In this document: one piece after another, positions 1-6,176 of the stretch
How the letters are laid out: each line of letters begins with the position of its first letter
Numbering within the stretch: position 1 is the stretch's first letter
From: Caldivirga sp.
GTDB taxonomy: Archaea; Thermoproteota; Thermoprotei; Thermoproteales; Thermocladiaceae
DNA: 12,699 nucleotides
Reading direction: 5' to 3'
NCBI GenBank assembly: GCA_028275645.1
Contig: JAPWUH010000022.1
Coordinates: 1 to 12,699 of the forward strand
Notes under the pieces: model-generated
Database searches by the model: none
Told to the model about the DNA's origin: nothing
Seen by the model: only the letters and a program-made list of their open reading frames with translations
Made by a program: the position numbers and the translations under genes

Positions 1-600
1 CATGTAGGCGCCGATGGTCATGGACACTGTACCAGCAACCCCAACGATCAGGCCGGCTACGGCTATGAGTAGAGGGTTAGTCACCACTGGCACTAACCCG
101 GCTAATGCGGCCATAACCTCAACCAACCCATCACTCATGCCGTATATGAAGTCCCTTACATTGTTGAAACGGGTGCTCATTTGGGTGGCCTCCTCTATGA
201 AGTAATCCTCATGGATAACCTCATCCCTAATTATATCGTCTAGGCTGGGATCCCTCATGGAGTCTCTGGCATTTACATACCTAACTATGGCCTCATCCTC
301 CTCCCTCTCCCTAAGCCTAACAACCACGGCAAGGCCGAAAATCACCCTAAGCAGCAGGTAGAAGATCACCTTAAATATGGGTGTATGGGGATTCTTAACT
401 GCTTGACCCGCTCCCTTAGCCTTCGACGCCCAGTACTCGGCATGCCTCAACTCGGTTGAGGCTATCTCCTCAAGGGCTCTCCTCCTCTTGGCATTCCTCT
501 CAACCCTAGCTAGGGCTTTGTATATGTGGTAGTCGGTTAATTCATCCCTATAGAATTCCAAGTAATCCACACCACTGAGTCTAGTGCTGGCCTGATTCAT
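1..600 (-). CDS. Ferritin-like (rubrerythrin-type) domain fused to VIT1/CCC1 family metal transporter, N-terminal part
   Basis: The frame is open for 200 codons from ATG at 600 to the window edge, so the C-terminus is missing. Residues about 12-140 form a four-helix ferritin-like domain with the di-iron ligand pattern of rubrerythrins: Glu20, Glu50-x-x-His53 (ELRH), Glu103, and Glu127-x-x-His130 (EVIH). Residues about 75-95 are hydrophobic. From about 146 the VIT1/CCC1 signature begins (VRDFIYGMSDGLVEV, with Asp157), followed by a hydrophobic segment at 162-190. VIT1/CCC1 proteins move Fe2+ or Mn2+ across membranes; in such fusions the ferritin-like domain is thought to deliver or oxidise iron (family knowledge). 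I infer an iron/manganese exporter or storage transporter in the cell membrane. The ATG lies about 26 nt from a TATA box, so the mRNA is probably leaderless. It is transcribed divergently from the acyl-CoA synthetase genes. Confidence 0.82.
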   Translation of the reverse strand, partial: MNQASTRLSGVDYLEFYRDELTDYHIYKALARVERNAKRRRALEEIASTELRHAEYWASKAKGAGQAVKNPHTPIFKVIFYLLLRVIFGLAVVVRLREREEDEAIVRYVNARDSMRDPSLDDIIRDEVIHEDYFIEEATQMSTRFNNVRDFIYGMSDGLVEVMAALAGLVPVVTNPLLIAVAGLIVGVAGTVSMTIGAYM

Positions 601-618
601 TAACGGGTCCCCAACCCC

Positions 619-633
619 CTTTTAATAATAAAC
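619..633 (-). promoter_or_regulatory. TATA box for the ferritin-VIT gene
   Basis: Read on the minus strand this is TTTATTATTAAAAGG. Its centre is about 26 nt before the ATG at 600, the normal archaeal distance from A-box to transcription start, so the transcript should begin at or next to the start codon. Confidence 0.5.
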
Positions 634-650
634 CCTTCGCATTGCCGGGA

Positions 651-661
651 ATATATTTAAA
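651..661 (+). promoter_or_regulatory. TATA box for the acyl-CoA synthetase operon
   Basis: ATATATTTAAA is centred about 30 nt before the ATG at 686, which predicts a leaderless or nearly leaderless mRNA. A second AT-rich run (CTTATATAG, 671-679) lies too close to the start to be the A-box. Only about 20 bases separate this box from the divergent one for the minus-strand gene. Confidence 0.5.
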
Positions 662-685
662 CCACTGATGCTTATATAGTGCTAT

Positions 686-2125
686 ATGGCTACTGAGTTA
701 CTGCGTGGTGAATCAGGCCTTAGGGGGAGTAGTATTGATGCGTTATTCCACCCATCATCAGTGGCCGTGGTTGGTGCAACACCTAAGCAGGGTCACGTAG
801 GCTACGTCATAATGGTTAACCTACTGGGTAAGTTTAAGGGTAAGGTATTTCTGGTTAACCCAAGGTACGACTCCATAAATGGGGTTAAGTGCTATAAGAG
901 CCTAACAGACGTGGATGATGAAGTGGACTTAGCGGTCATAGCGGTCCCAGCCCCCGTGGTTCCCCAGGTGGTTGCAGATGCGGTTAAGAAGGGGGTTAAG
1001 GCTTTGATAATAATTAGCGGTGGGTTCAGTGAGGTTGGGGATGAGGGTAAGAGACTTGAGGATGAGGTTAGGTCCATAATTAAGGACTCTAAGGTTAGGA
1101 TCCTTGGGCCAAACTGCATAGGGGTTTACAACGCGGAGAATGGGCTCGACACATTCTTCCTACCCGAGGATAGGATGGGGAGGCCACCCAAGGGTCCAAT
1201 AGCGTTGATAAGTCAATCGGGGGCTGTGGCGGCGGCCATACTTGACTGGGCGTCTAGGAGGAAGCTTGGGATAGGCCTTGCCGTCAACTACGGTAATAAG
1301 ATTGATGTGAGCGAGTCCGAACTGCTGGAGTACTTTGCCGAGAACCCGAACGTAAAAGTTATCACGATGTACATAGAGGGCTTGAAGTACCCTGGGGAAG
1401 GCTTAAGGTTCCTTGAGACCGCTAGGAAGGTTACCCAGGTTAAGCCTGTCATTGTTTACAAGGCAGGTAGGACCAAGGCCTCTGCGCATGCAGTGGCAAG
1501 CCACACAGCCGCCTTGGCAGGGAATTACGAGATCTACAGGGGTGCCTTCAGGCAGGCCGGCTTGATAGAGGCTAACAGCGTTAGGGAGATGTTTGACTTA
1601 GCCAAGGCCCTGGCCACGCAGCCACTGCCAAGGGGTAAGAGGGTGCTGGTCCTCACGGATAGTGGTGGTATGGGTATTCAAGCGGTTGATACATTATCCA
1701 CGCTTGGCCTTGAGGTCCCTGAGTTACCTGAGACCATGCAGTCAATGCTCAGGAAGTACCTACCACCCCTAGCCATAGTCAGGAACCCTGTCGACGTCAC
1801 TGGGAGTGCCACAGACGAGTACTACAAGATAGTCCTAGACTCCATCCTACCCACCAGCTACGTCGACATGGCTCTGATAATCGCCCTAATGCAGATACCA
1901 GGGCTAACACCTAACCTAGTCAACTACATAATTGATGCTAAGAGGTACGGCAAACCCATGGTGGTGGTATCCTTCGGTGGGAGTGCATTAATGGAGAAGT
2001 TTAACGACGCGTTGGAGAGTAATGGGATACCTGTTTACGCAACACCAGACAGGGGGGCTAAGGCATTGTGGGCCCTGGTTGAGTATAGTAGGATCAGGAG
2101 GATGCTCAGGGAAGAGGTGGAGTGA
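686..2125 (+). CDS. ADP-forming acyl-CoA (acetate-CoA) synthetase, alpha subunit
   Basis: A 479-residue protein, close to the usual length of about 460 for this subunit. ADP-forming acetyl-CoA synthetase (EC 6.2.1.13) converts acyl-CoA, ADP and phosphate to the free acid, CoA and ATP; in archaea it is a main route of substrate-level ATP formation from acetyl-CoA. Visible features: an N-terminal CoA-binding Rossmann domain (residues about 18-150, SVAVVGAT at 25-32, GPNCIG at 141-146), a first succinyl-CoA-ligase-like domain with ISQSGA at 175-180, and the catalytic phospho-histidine in the motif SHTAALAG (His273). A second ligase-like domain covers about 318-465 (LTDSGGMGI). The start is the ATG about 30 nt after a TATA box. 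The beta subunit follows one base after the stop. The acyl substrate (acetate, branched-chain or aryl) cannot be told from sequence alone. Confidence 0.9.
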   Translation: MATELLRGESGLRGSSIDALFHPSSVAVVGATPKQGHVGYVIMVNLLGKFKGKVFLVNPRYDSINGVKCYKSLTDVDDEVDLAVIAVPAPVVPQVVADAVKKGVKALIIISGGFSEVGDEGKRLEDEVRSIIKDSKVRILGPNCIGVYNAENGLDTFFLPEDRMGRPPKGPIALISQSGAVAAAILDWASRRKLGIGLAVNYGNKIDVSESELLEYFAENPNVKVITMYIEGLKYPGEGLRFLETARKVTQVKPVIVYKAGRTKASAHAVASHTAALAGNYEIYRGAFRQAGLIEANSVREMFDLAKALATQPLPRGKRVLVLTDSGGMGIQAVDTLSTLGLEVPELPETMQSMLRKYLPPLAIVRNPVDVTGSATDEYYKIVLDSILPTSYVDMALIIALMQIPGLTPNLVNYIIDAKRYGKPMVVVSFGGSALMEKFNDALESNGIPVYATPDRGAKALWALVEYSRIRRMLREEVE

Positions 2126-2126
2126 C

Positions 2127-2828
2127 GTGACCCACGACTTGGTTGTTAAGGCCCTGTCTGAGGGTAAGTTTAAGCTCCTCGACCACGAGGCCTACCAGCT
2201 ACTTGAGGCCTACGGCATACCAACACCAGGGTACAGGGTTGTGTCCAACTACGAGGAGGCCATTAAGGCGGCCAATGAGGTGGGTTACCCAGTGGCCATT
2301 AAGGTGATTTCCCCGGACATAATGCATAAGACTGACGTCGGTGGTGTGGTACTGAACGTAAGCAGTGATGATGAGGTTAAGAGGGCATGCCAGGAGGTGA
2401 GTAGTAACGTTAAGCGCCTTGCGCCCTACGCCAGGGTCTTCGGTTACCTGGTTCAGCACATGGTTCAAGGCGGCCTTGAGGTCATTGTCGGTGGTTTAAG
2501 GGACAGCATCTTCGGAACGGTGGTGCTGTTCGGCATGGGGGGTGTTTTAACGGAGCTGTACAGGGATGTGTCGATGAGGATCGCACCCATTACTGAGGAT
2601 GACGCCTTAAGCATGATTAAGGAAACCAAGGCATACCAATTGATGATAGGCTACAGGGGCATGCCGAGGAGGGATATTTACTCACTGGTCGACGTAATGG
2701 TCAAGTTCTCCAGGCTAATGATGGATAACCCGCAGATATCTGAGGCCGACCTAAACCCGGTCATAATGCTTGAGAATGGTAAGGGCTCCTACGTCGTTGA
2801 CGCGAGGTTCATGCTAAAGCCTAAATAA
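2127..2828 (+). CDS. ADP-forming acyl-CoA synthetase, beta (ATP-grasp) subunit
   Basis: A 233-residue protein, the normal beta-subunit length. It carries the ATP-grasp domain that binds nucleotide and passes the phosphoryl group via the alpha-subunit histidine. Visible: the N-terminal LLEAYGIPTPGYRVV (residues 25-39), the lysine of PVAIKVISPDIMHKTDVGGV (55-74, including the conserved His67), GLEVIVGGLRD (116-126), FGMGGVLTELYRD (135-147), and the metal/nucleotide-binding EADLNPV (206-212). GTG at 2127 is chosen as start: it is preceded by AGGTGG (2115-2120) with a 6-nt spacer and leaves one base after the alpha stop. The frame is open further upstream to 2022, but those 35 codons lie inside the alpha gene and look unlike the family. 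Coupled translation with alpha is likely. No frameshift or missing motif is seen. Confidence 0.9.
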   Translation: MTHDLVVKALSEGKFKLLDHEAYQLLEAYGIPTPGYRVVSNYEEAIKAANEVGYPVAIKVISPDIMHKTDVGGVVLNVSSDDEVKRACQEVSSNVKRLAPYARVFGYLVQHMVQGGLEVIVGGLRDSIFGTVVLFGMGGVLTELYRDVSMRIAPITEDDALSMIKETKAYQLMIGYRGMPRRDIYSLVDVMVKFSRLMMDNPQISEADLNPVIMLENGKGSYVVDARFMLKPK

Positions 2829-2837
2829 TTAACATGA

Positions 2838-2913
2838 GCCTTGTTGAGATGTAACAAGGGCACTTATGGCATTGTCGGCCATGGTTATTTTTAGCTTTAG
2901 TTTTAAAGTTTTA
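2838..2913 (+). terminator. Hairpin plus U-rich tract after the acyl-CoA synthetase operon
   Basis: Ten bases after the beta stop is a 7-bp stem, CCTTGTT (2839-2845) with AACAAGG (2853-2859), around a 7-nt loop. A T-rich run with TATTTTTAG, CTTTAGTTTT and AGTTTTAAA follows at 2886-2914. Archaeal termination depends mainly on U-rich runs, so the tract is the likelier signal and the hairpin may protect the 3' end. It lies between convergent genes. Confidence 0.4.
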
Positions 2914-2974
2914 AACCGTAACCCATGGTGGCCTAAATCTCTAGTGTGGAATTACATCTTCATCATTAACTTGC

Positions 2975-5656
2975 TCAGTAGCCAAACGCAATCTTCCTAA
3001 GCATGTAGGGTAGTATGCCGCCGTGCCTGTAGTACTCAACCTCAACCTCATTATCCAGCCTGGCCACTGCCTCAACCTCCTTAACCTCGCCATTGGGCTT
3101 AGTTATCCTAATCCTCAGCTTCTTCCTTGGTTCAAGCCCTTCCTCAATACCCAATACATCAATCACCTCGTTGCCTGTTAGCCCGAGGCTTCTCCAGCTT
3201 ACTCCCTCGGGTAGTTGAATCGGCAATACCCCCATGTCCACTAGGTTACTTCTGTGGATCCTCTCAAAGCTCTCCGCTATAACAGCCTTAATGCCCAGCA
3301 GCAGGGTTGCCTTAGCTGCCCAATCCCTACTACTCCCCGAGCCATACTGCTTACCTGCGAACACAACCAGCGGGATGCCCTCAGACTGGTACTGCATCGC
3401 AACCTCGTAGACCGTCGCCACCTTACCATCCGGCCAATGCACCGTGTAGCCGCCGTCCCTATCAACCATGAAGTTCCTGAGCTTAACGTTGCTGAACCCA
3501 CCCCTAACCATGACCTCGTGGTTACCCCTCCTTGAGCCGTAGGTGTTGAATTCACTGGGCTTAACACCCCTCTCCATTAGGTACCTGGCGGCTGGGCTGT
3601 CTAGTGGTATTGAGCCTGCCGGTGAAATGTGGTCCGTGGTTATTTTATCGCCGAGGAGTAGCAGTATCCTAGCCCCCTTAATATCCCTCAATGGCGGTGG
3701 TTCTGGGGTTATGCCCTCGAAGAATGGCGGCTTCCTTATGTAGGTTGAGGATGGGTCCCACTGGTAGAGTAAGCCGCCTGGAGCCTTAAGCCCCTCCCAC
3801 AATTCATCACCCTTATACACATCAGCGTACCTCTTCTTGTACAATTCCGGCGTCACCATGCTTTTAATCACGGAGTTGATCTCATCCATGCTTGGCCAGA
3901 TATCCCTCAGGTACACTGGCCTACCATTTGGGTCATAGCCAAGTGGCTCATTATCAAAGTCGATGTCTATCCTACCGGCCAGCGCATAGGCCACCACGAG
4001 CATTGGGGATGCTAAGTAAGCCGCCTTAACCAGTGGGTGTATCCTACCCTCATAATTCCTGTTACCGCTCAAAACGGCGACGGTGTATATGTCGTTCTCC
4101 CTAATCGCCTTAGCCACAGGTTCGGGTAATGGACCTGTGTTGCCTATGCACACCGTGCACCCATACCCAGTCACATGGAACCCAAGGGCCTCCAGGTAGG
4201 GCATTAGGCCAGCTGCCGTTAGGTAATCAGTGACTACCCTTGAGCCTGGGGCTAGGCTGGTCTTAACCCAGGGCTTGGTTTTAAGCCCCTTCTCAACAGC
4301 CTTCTTAGCCATTAAACCAGCCCCAATTAGGACCGTTGGGTTGCTGGTATTCGTGCAGCTGGTTATGGCGGCTATCACAACTGCCCCATCACTCAACTTA
4401 ACCTCAACGTCGTTAATACTAATTAAGCTACTCCTCTTACCACCCCTACTGTTGGCGTACTCATCAATAAGCTTGGAGACCATTGCCTCAGCGGACCTGA
4501 GGGGTATCTTCTCATCAGGGTTCCTTGGGCCAGCTATGACTGGTTCAACCTCACTTAGGTCAAATTGATAGTTTTCGCTGAAGGTTGGTTCATAGTCGTC
4601 GGTGTAGAACAGGCCAACGTGCCTAAGGTACTCCTCGACAAGCTTAACGTGGGCTTCATCCCTACCCGTTAGCCTTAGGTAGCTTAGGGTTAATTCATCA
4701 ACTGGGAATAGGCCCGTGGTTGCGCCGTATTCAGGCGACATGTTGGATATGGTTGCCCTATCCCACGCTGGGAGCGCCTTAATGCCTGGGCCATAGAACT
4801 CAACGATCTTGCCAACCACGTTCCTCTTCCTAAGGAACTCAGTTATGTTAAGCACAATGTCGGTTGCCGTGACGCCTTCCCTAGGTTCACCAATTAACTT
4901 AACCCCAACCACCTGGGGTACGGTTATGTAGTGCGGTTGGCCTAGCATAACGGCCTCAGCCTCAATACCACCCACACCCCACCCAAGAACCCCAATACCA
5001 CTAACCATGGTGGTGTGGCTATCCGTACCGAGCACTGTGTCTGGGTAGGCTGAGGCATTGGTGGTGTTGACGAAGACCACCTTGGCCAGGTACTCAATGT
5101 TGACCTGGTGTATAATCCCCTTACCGGGTGGTACAACCCTGAAATTGCTGAAGGCTGATTGAGCCCACTTCAGGAACACGTACCTCTCCCTATTCCTCTC
5201 AAACTCAAGCTCCATGTTCAACCTTAAGGCGTCGGACACCCCAAAGTAGTCCACCTGGACTGAGTGGTCTATGATAAGGTCCACGGGTATGAGTGGGTTA
5301 ACGACCTTGGGGTCCTTACCCAGCTTAGCCACTGCATCCCTCATAGCGGCCAGGTCAGCCACAAGTGGAACCCCTGTGAAGTCCTGTAGAATTAACCTAG
5401 CTGGTATGAATGGTATCTCCTTGGGGTACTGGGCCTTAGGATCCCACTTGAGTAGAGTCTCCACATCCTCAACTTTAACCACCTTACCGTCGTAATTCCT
5501 CACCACGTTCTCCAGCAGTATCCTAATGCTTATCGGTAACCTAGACACCTTAAACCCAAGCTCCTCAAATCTATTCACATTCCAAATCCTCAACCGGCCT
5601 ATGGGGGAATCCCACTCCTCCCTAACCTCCCTAATCTCACGCTCGCTAAGGCTCAT
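2975..5656 (-). CDS. acnA: Aconitate hydratase (AcnA/IRP1-type aconitase)
   Basis: An 893-residue protein, the usual length for monomeric AcnA. It interconverts citrate and isocitrate through cis-aconitate in the citric acid cycle, in the cytoplasm, using a [4Fe-4S] cluster. The cluster cysteines are visible: Cys434 (AITSCTNTSNP) and the pair Cys500/Cys503 (GYGCTVCIGNTGPLP). Active-site motifs include IIDHSVQVD (128-136), LGTDSHTTMVSG (209-220), MSPEYGATTGLFPVD (306-320), SGNRNYEGRIHP (530-541), and in the C-terminal swivel domain DKITTDHISPAG (670-681) and YGSGSSRDWAAK (771-782) with the catalytic serine region. Domains 1-3 span about 1-600 and the swivel domain about 640-890. The ATG at 5656 is about 26 nt from a TATA box, so the mRNA should be leaderless. 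It stands alone: convergent with the synthetase operon and preceded by a 520-base intergenic region. Confidence 0.95.
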   Translation of the reverse strand: MSLSEREIREVREEWDSPIGRLRIWNVNRFEELGFKVSRLPISIRILLENVVRNYDGKVVKVEDVETLLKWDPKAQYPKEIPFIPARLILQDFTGVPLVADLAAMRDAVAKLGKDPKVVNPLIPVDLIIDHSVQVDYFGVSDALRLNMELEFERNRERYVFLKWAQSAFSNFRVVPPGKGIIHQVNIEYLAKVVFVNTTNASAYPDTVLGTDSHTTMVSGIGVLGWGVGGIEAEAVMLGQPHYITVPQVVGVKLIGEPREGVTATDIVLNITEFLRKRNVVGKIVEFYGPGIKALPAWDRATISNMSPEYGATTGLFPVDELTLSYLRLTGRDEAHVKLVEEYLRHVGLFYTDDYEPTFSENYQFDLSEVEPVIAGPRNPDEKIPLRSAEAMVSKLIDEYANSRGGKRSSLISINDVEVKLSDGAVVIAAITSCTNTSNPTVLIGAGLMAKKAVEKGLKTKPWVKTSLAPGSRVVTDYLTAAGLMPYLEALGFHVTGYGCTVCIGNTGPLPEPVAKAIRENDIYTVAVLSGNRNYEGRIHPLVKAAYLASPMLVVAYALAGRIDIDFDNEPLGYDPNGRPVYLRDIWPSMDEINSVIKSMVTPELYKKRYADVYKGDELWEGLKAPGGLLYQWDPSSTYIRKPPFFEGITPEPPPLRDIKGARILLLLGDKITTDHISPAGSIPLDSPAARYLMERGVKPSEFNTYGSRRGNHEVMVRGGFSNVKLRNFMVDRDGGYTVHWPDGKVATVYEVAMQYQSEGIPLVVFAGKQYGSGSSRDWAAKATLLLGIKAVIAESFERIHRSNLVDMGVLPIQLPEGVSWRSLGLTGNEVIDVLGIEEGLEPRKKLRIRITKPNGEVKEVEAVARLDNEVEVEYYRHGGILPYMLRKIAFGY

Positions 5657-5676
5657 GATTAATCGGACGAATGGGA

Positions 5677-5690
5677 AGCTTAAAAAGCAT
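5677..5690 (-). promoter_or_regulatory. TATA box for aconitase
   Basis: Minus-strand reading ATGCTTTTTAAGCT is centred about 27 nt before the ATG at 5656. This predicts a transcript starting at the start codon, so the structured region upstream (5740-6060) should not be part of the aconitase 5' leader unless a second promoter exists. Confidence 0.5.
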
Positions 5691-5748
5691 TACCTGTGTG
5701 TAAAATAAGGAAAACTGCGTATCTGTATTAAACCTAGCATGTTTAAAG

Positions 5749-5779
5749 GTATTTCATAGTGGTTAAATGCATGAAATAC
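5749..5779. repeat. Perfect 9-bp inverted repeat, 13-bp spacer
   Basis: GTATTTCAT (5749-5757) is matched by ATGAAATAC (5771-5779). It could be a protein-binding dyad, a hairpin, or a hairpin end of an IS200/IS605-type remnant. It is about 93 bases before the acnA start, further than expected for an operator acting on the acnA TATA box. Confidence 0.6.
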
Positions 5780-5793
5780 TAATATGACCCCCT

Positions 5794-5818
5794 TCCCGCT
5801 CTTTTGGGTGGGGTTTCG
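5794..5818 (-). repeat. 25-bp imperfect inverted repeat, left arm
   Basis: Read on the minus strand: CGAAACCCCACCC then AAAAGAGCGGGA. It matches the plus-strand arm at 5987-6011 in 22 of 25 positions. Together the arms bound a 218-bp segment. No obvious target-site duplication flanks them. In the minus reading it encodes R-N-P-T-Q-K-S. Confidence 0.75.
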
Positions 5819-5841
5819 TTGTTGGGGTTGTTGGTTTTGTT

Positions 5842-5925
5842 CTTGGGTTGGTGGTGAGTGGTGGGTTATTGCCCACTGGCTCATCTGACGGAGGGAAGCC
5901 CCCTTCCCGGGGGCACCAACCCAAG
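5842..5925 (+). ncRNA. Candidate structured RNA: three-way junction closed by a perfect 12-bp helix
   Basis: CTTGGGTTGGTG (5842-5853) pairs perfectly with CACCAACCCAAG (5914-5925). Inside, hairpin A pairs 5854-5865 with 5872-5884 (core GTGGG/CCCAC, loop TTATTG, one bulge) and hairpin B pairs CCCCC (5899-5903) with GGGGG (5909-5913), loop TTCCC. The junction holds CTGACGGAGGGAAG, unpaired. In hairpin A three pairs (5854-5884, 5859-5879, 5860-5877) are G-U on the plus strand and would be A-C mismatches on the minus strand, which favours a plus-strand RNA. A TATA-like GTTTAAAGG at 5741-5749 would place a start near 5771. The 25-bp repeat arms could form an outer helix, giving an RNA of about 218 nt. 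I tested it by eye against RNase P RNA and SRP RNA and it does not fit either. The structure is seen; that it is expressed is inference. Confidence 0.35.
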
Positions 5926-5986
5926 CACTAACCATCCTAACAAAGCTGGAATTAATAAATCCATTGCTATAAAACCCACGTAGTAG

Positions 5987-6011
5987 CGCAACCCCACCCT
6001 AAAGAGCGAGA
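5987..6011 (+). repeat. 25-bp imperfect inverted repeat, right arm
   Basis: Plus strand: CGCAACCCCACCC then TAAAGAGCGAGA, the partner of 5794-5818. Three mismatches only. In the plus reading it encodes R-N-P-T-L-K-S after two stop codons. A further dyad, ACATgcgATGT, follows at 6015-6025. Confidence 0.75.
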
Positions 6012-6157
6012 CTTACATGCGATGTCATGGCTAAGTTAGTAGCACCCCACAGAACCTGTGAAAGATAAGTGATGATAGTCGGTAGTGTTAATGGGCCGGT
6101 TGGTTTAAGTCGAGAATTGGCTAGGGTAGGTGTGCTTTTAAGGATCATGGAGTGGAA

Positions 6158-6171
6158 ATGGGCTTACCCAT
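6158..6171 (-). terminator. Small hairpin just after valS
   Basis: Minus strand: ATGGG, loop TAAG, CCCAT, followed by TTCC, five bases after the valS stop codon. The U-run is short, so this is a weak intrinsic-type terminator or a 3'-end stabilising hairpin. Confidence 0.3.
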
Positions 6172-6176
6172 GTTGG

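Larger units (their letters stand above)
5657..6176. other. 520-base intergenic region with dense inverted repeats and no convincing gene
   Basis: It lies downstream of valS and upstream of acnA, both minus-strand. No tRNA, rRNA or recognisable protein is seen. An 81-codon minus-strand frame (5690-5935) runs through it but is low in complexity (Gln, Asn, Pro rich) and runs through the acnA promoter; part of it resembles a TnpB C-terminal tail. Structure present: a 9-bp inverted repeat (5749-5779), a 25-bp imperfect inverted repeat (5794-5818 with 5987-6011), a perfect 12-bp inverted repeat (5842-5853 with 5914-5925) enclosing two hairpins, and a short palindrome CACAGaacCTGTG at 6048-6060. 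Possible TATA boxes are GTTTAAAGG (5741-5749, plus), CTATAAAAC (5967-5975, plus) and, on the minus strand, CCTTAAAAGC (6135-6144). T-rich minus-strand sequence at 5697-5716 could end a minus transcript. Best guesses are a non-coding RNA or a decayed small mobile element. Confidence 0.6.

Noticed and set aside
2022..2126. A 35-codon N-terminal extension of the acyl-CoA synthetase beta subunit.
   Set aside because: It lies wholly within the alpha gene, does not resemble the family, and GTG 2127 has a good ribosome binding site.
5690..5935. An 81-codon minus-strand open frame as a real small protein.
   Set aside because: Composition is low-complexity, it runs through the acnA promoter, no ribosome binding site or promoter fits its ATG, and the DNA is better explained by RNA-like inverted repeats or a TnpB-tail remnant.
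5885..5968. A 27-codon minus-strand frame (MDLLIPALLGWLVLGLVPPG...) that could be a small membrane peptide.
   Set aside because: Its only TATA-like sequence is right next to the ATG, no ribosome binding site is visible, and a frame this short is expected by chance.
5780..6030. CRISPR array.
   Set aside because: The repeats are inverted rather than direct and there are only two arms; no regular repeat-spacer pattern exists anywhere in the window.
5880..6070. RNase P RNA on the plus strand, suggested by GGAGGGAAGC (5890-5899) and CACAGAACC (6048-6056), which recall the conserved CR-I and CR-V motifs.
   Set aside because: The two segments cannot form the P4 helix with each other, and the first lies inside a closed 12-bp helix, which contradicts RNase P topology.
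6061..6110. C/D box sRNA, from the C-box-like GTGATGA near 6069-6075.
   Set aside because: No D or D' box (CTGA) follows at a suitable distance.
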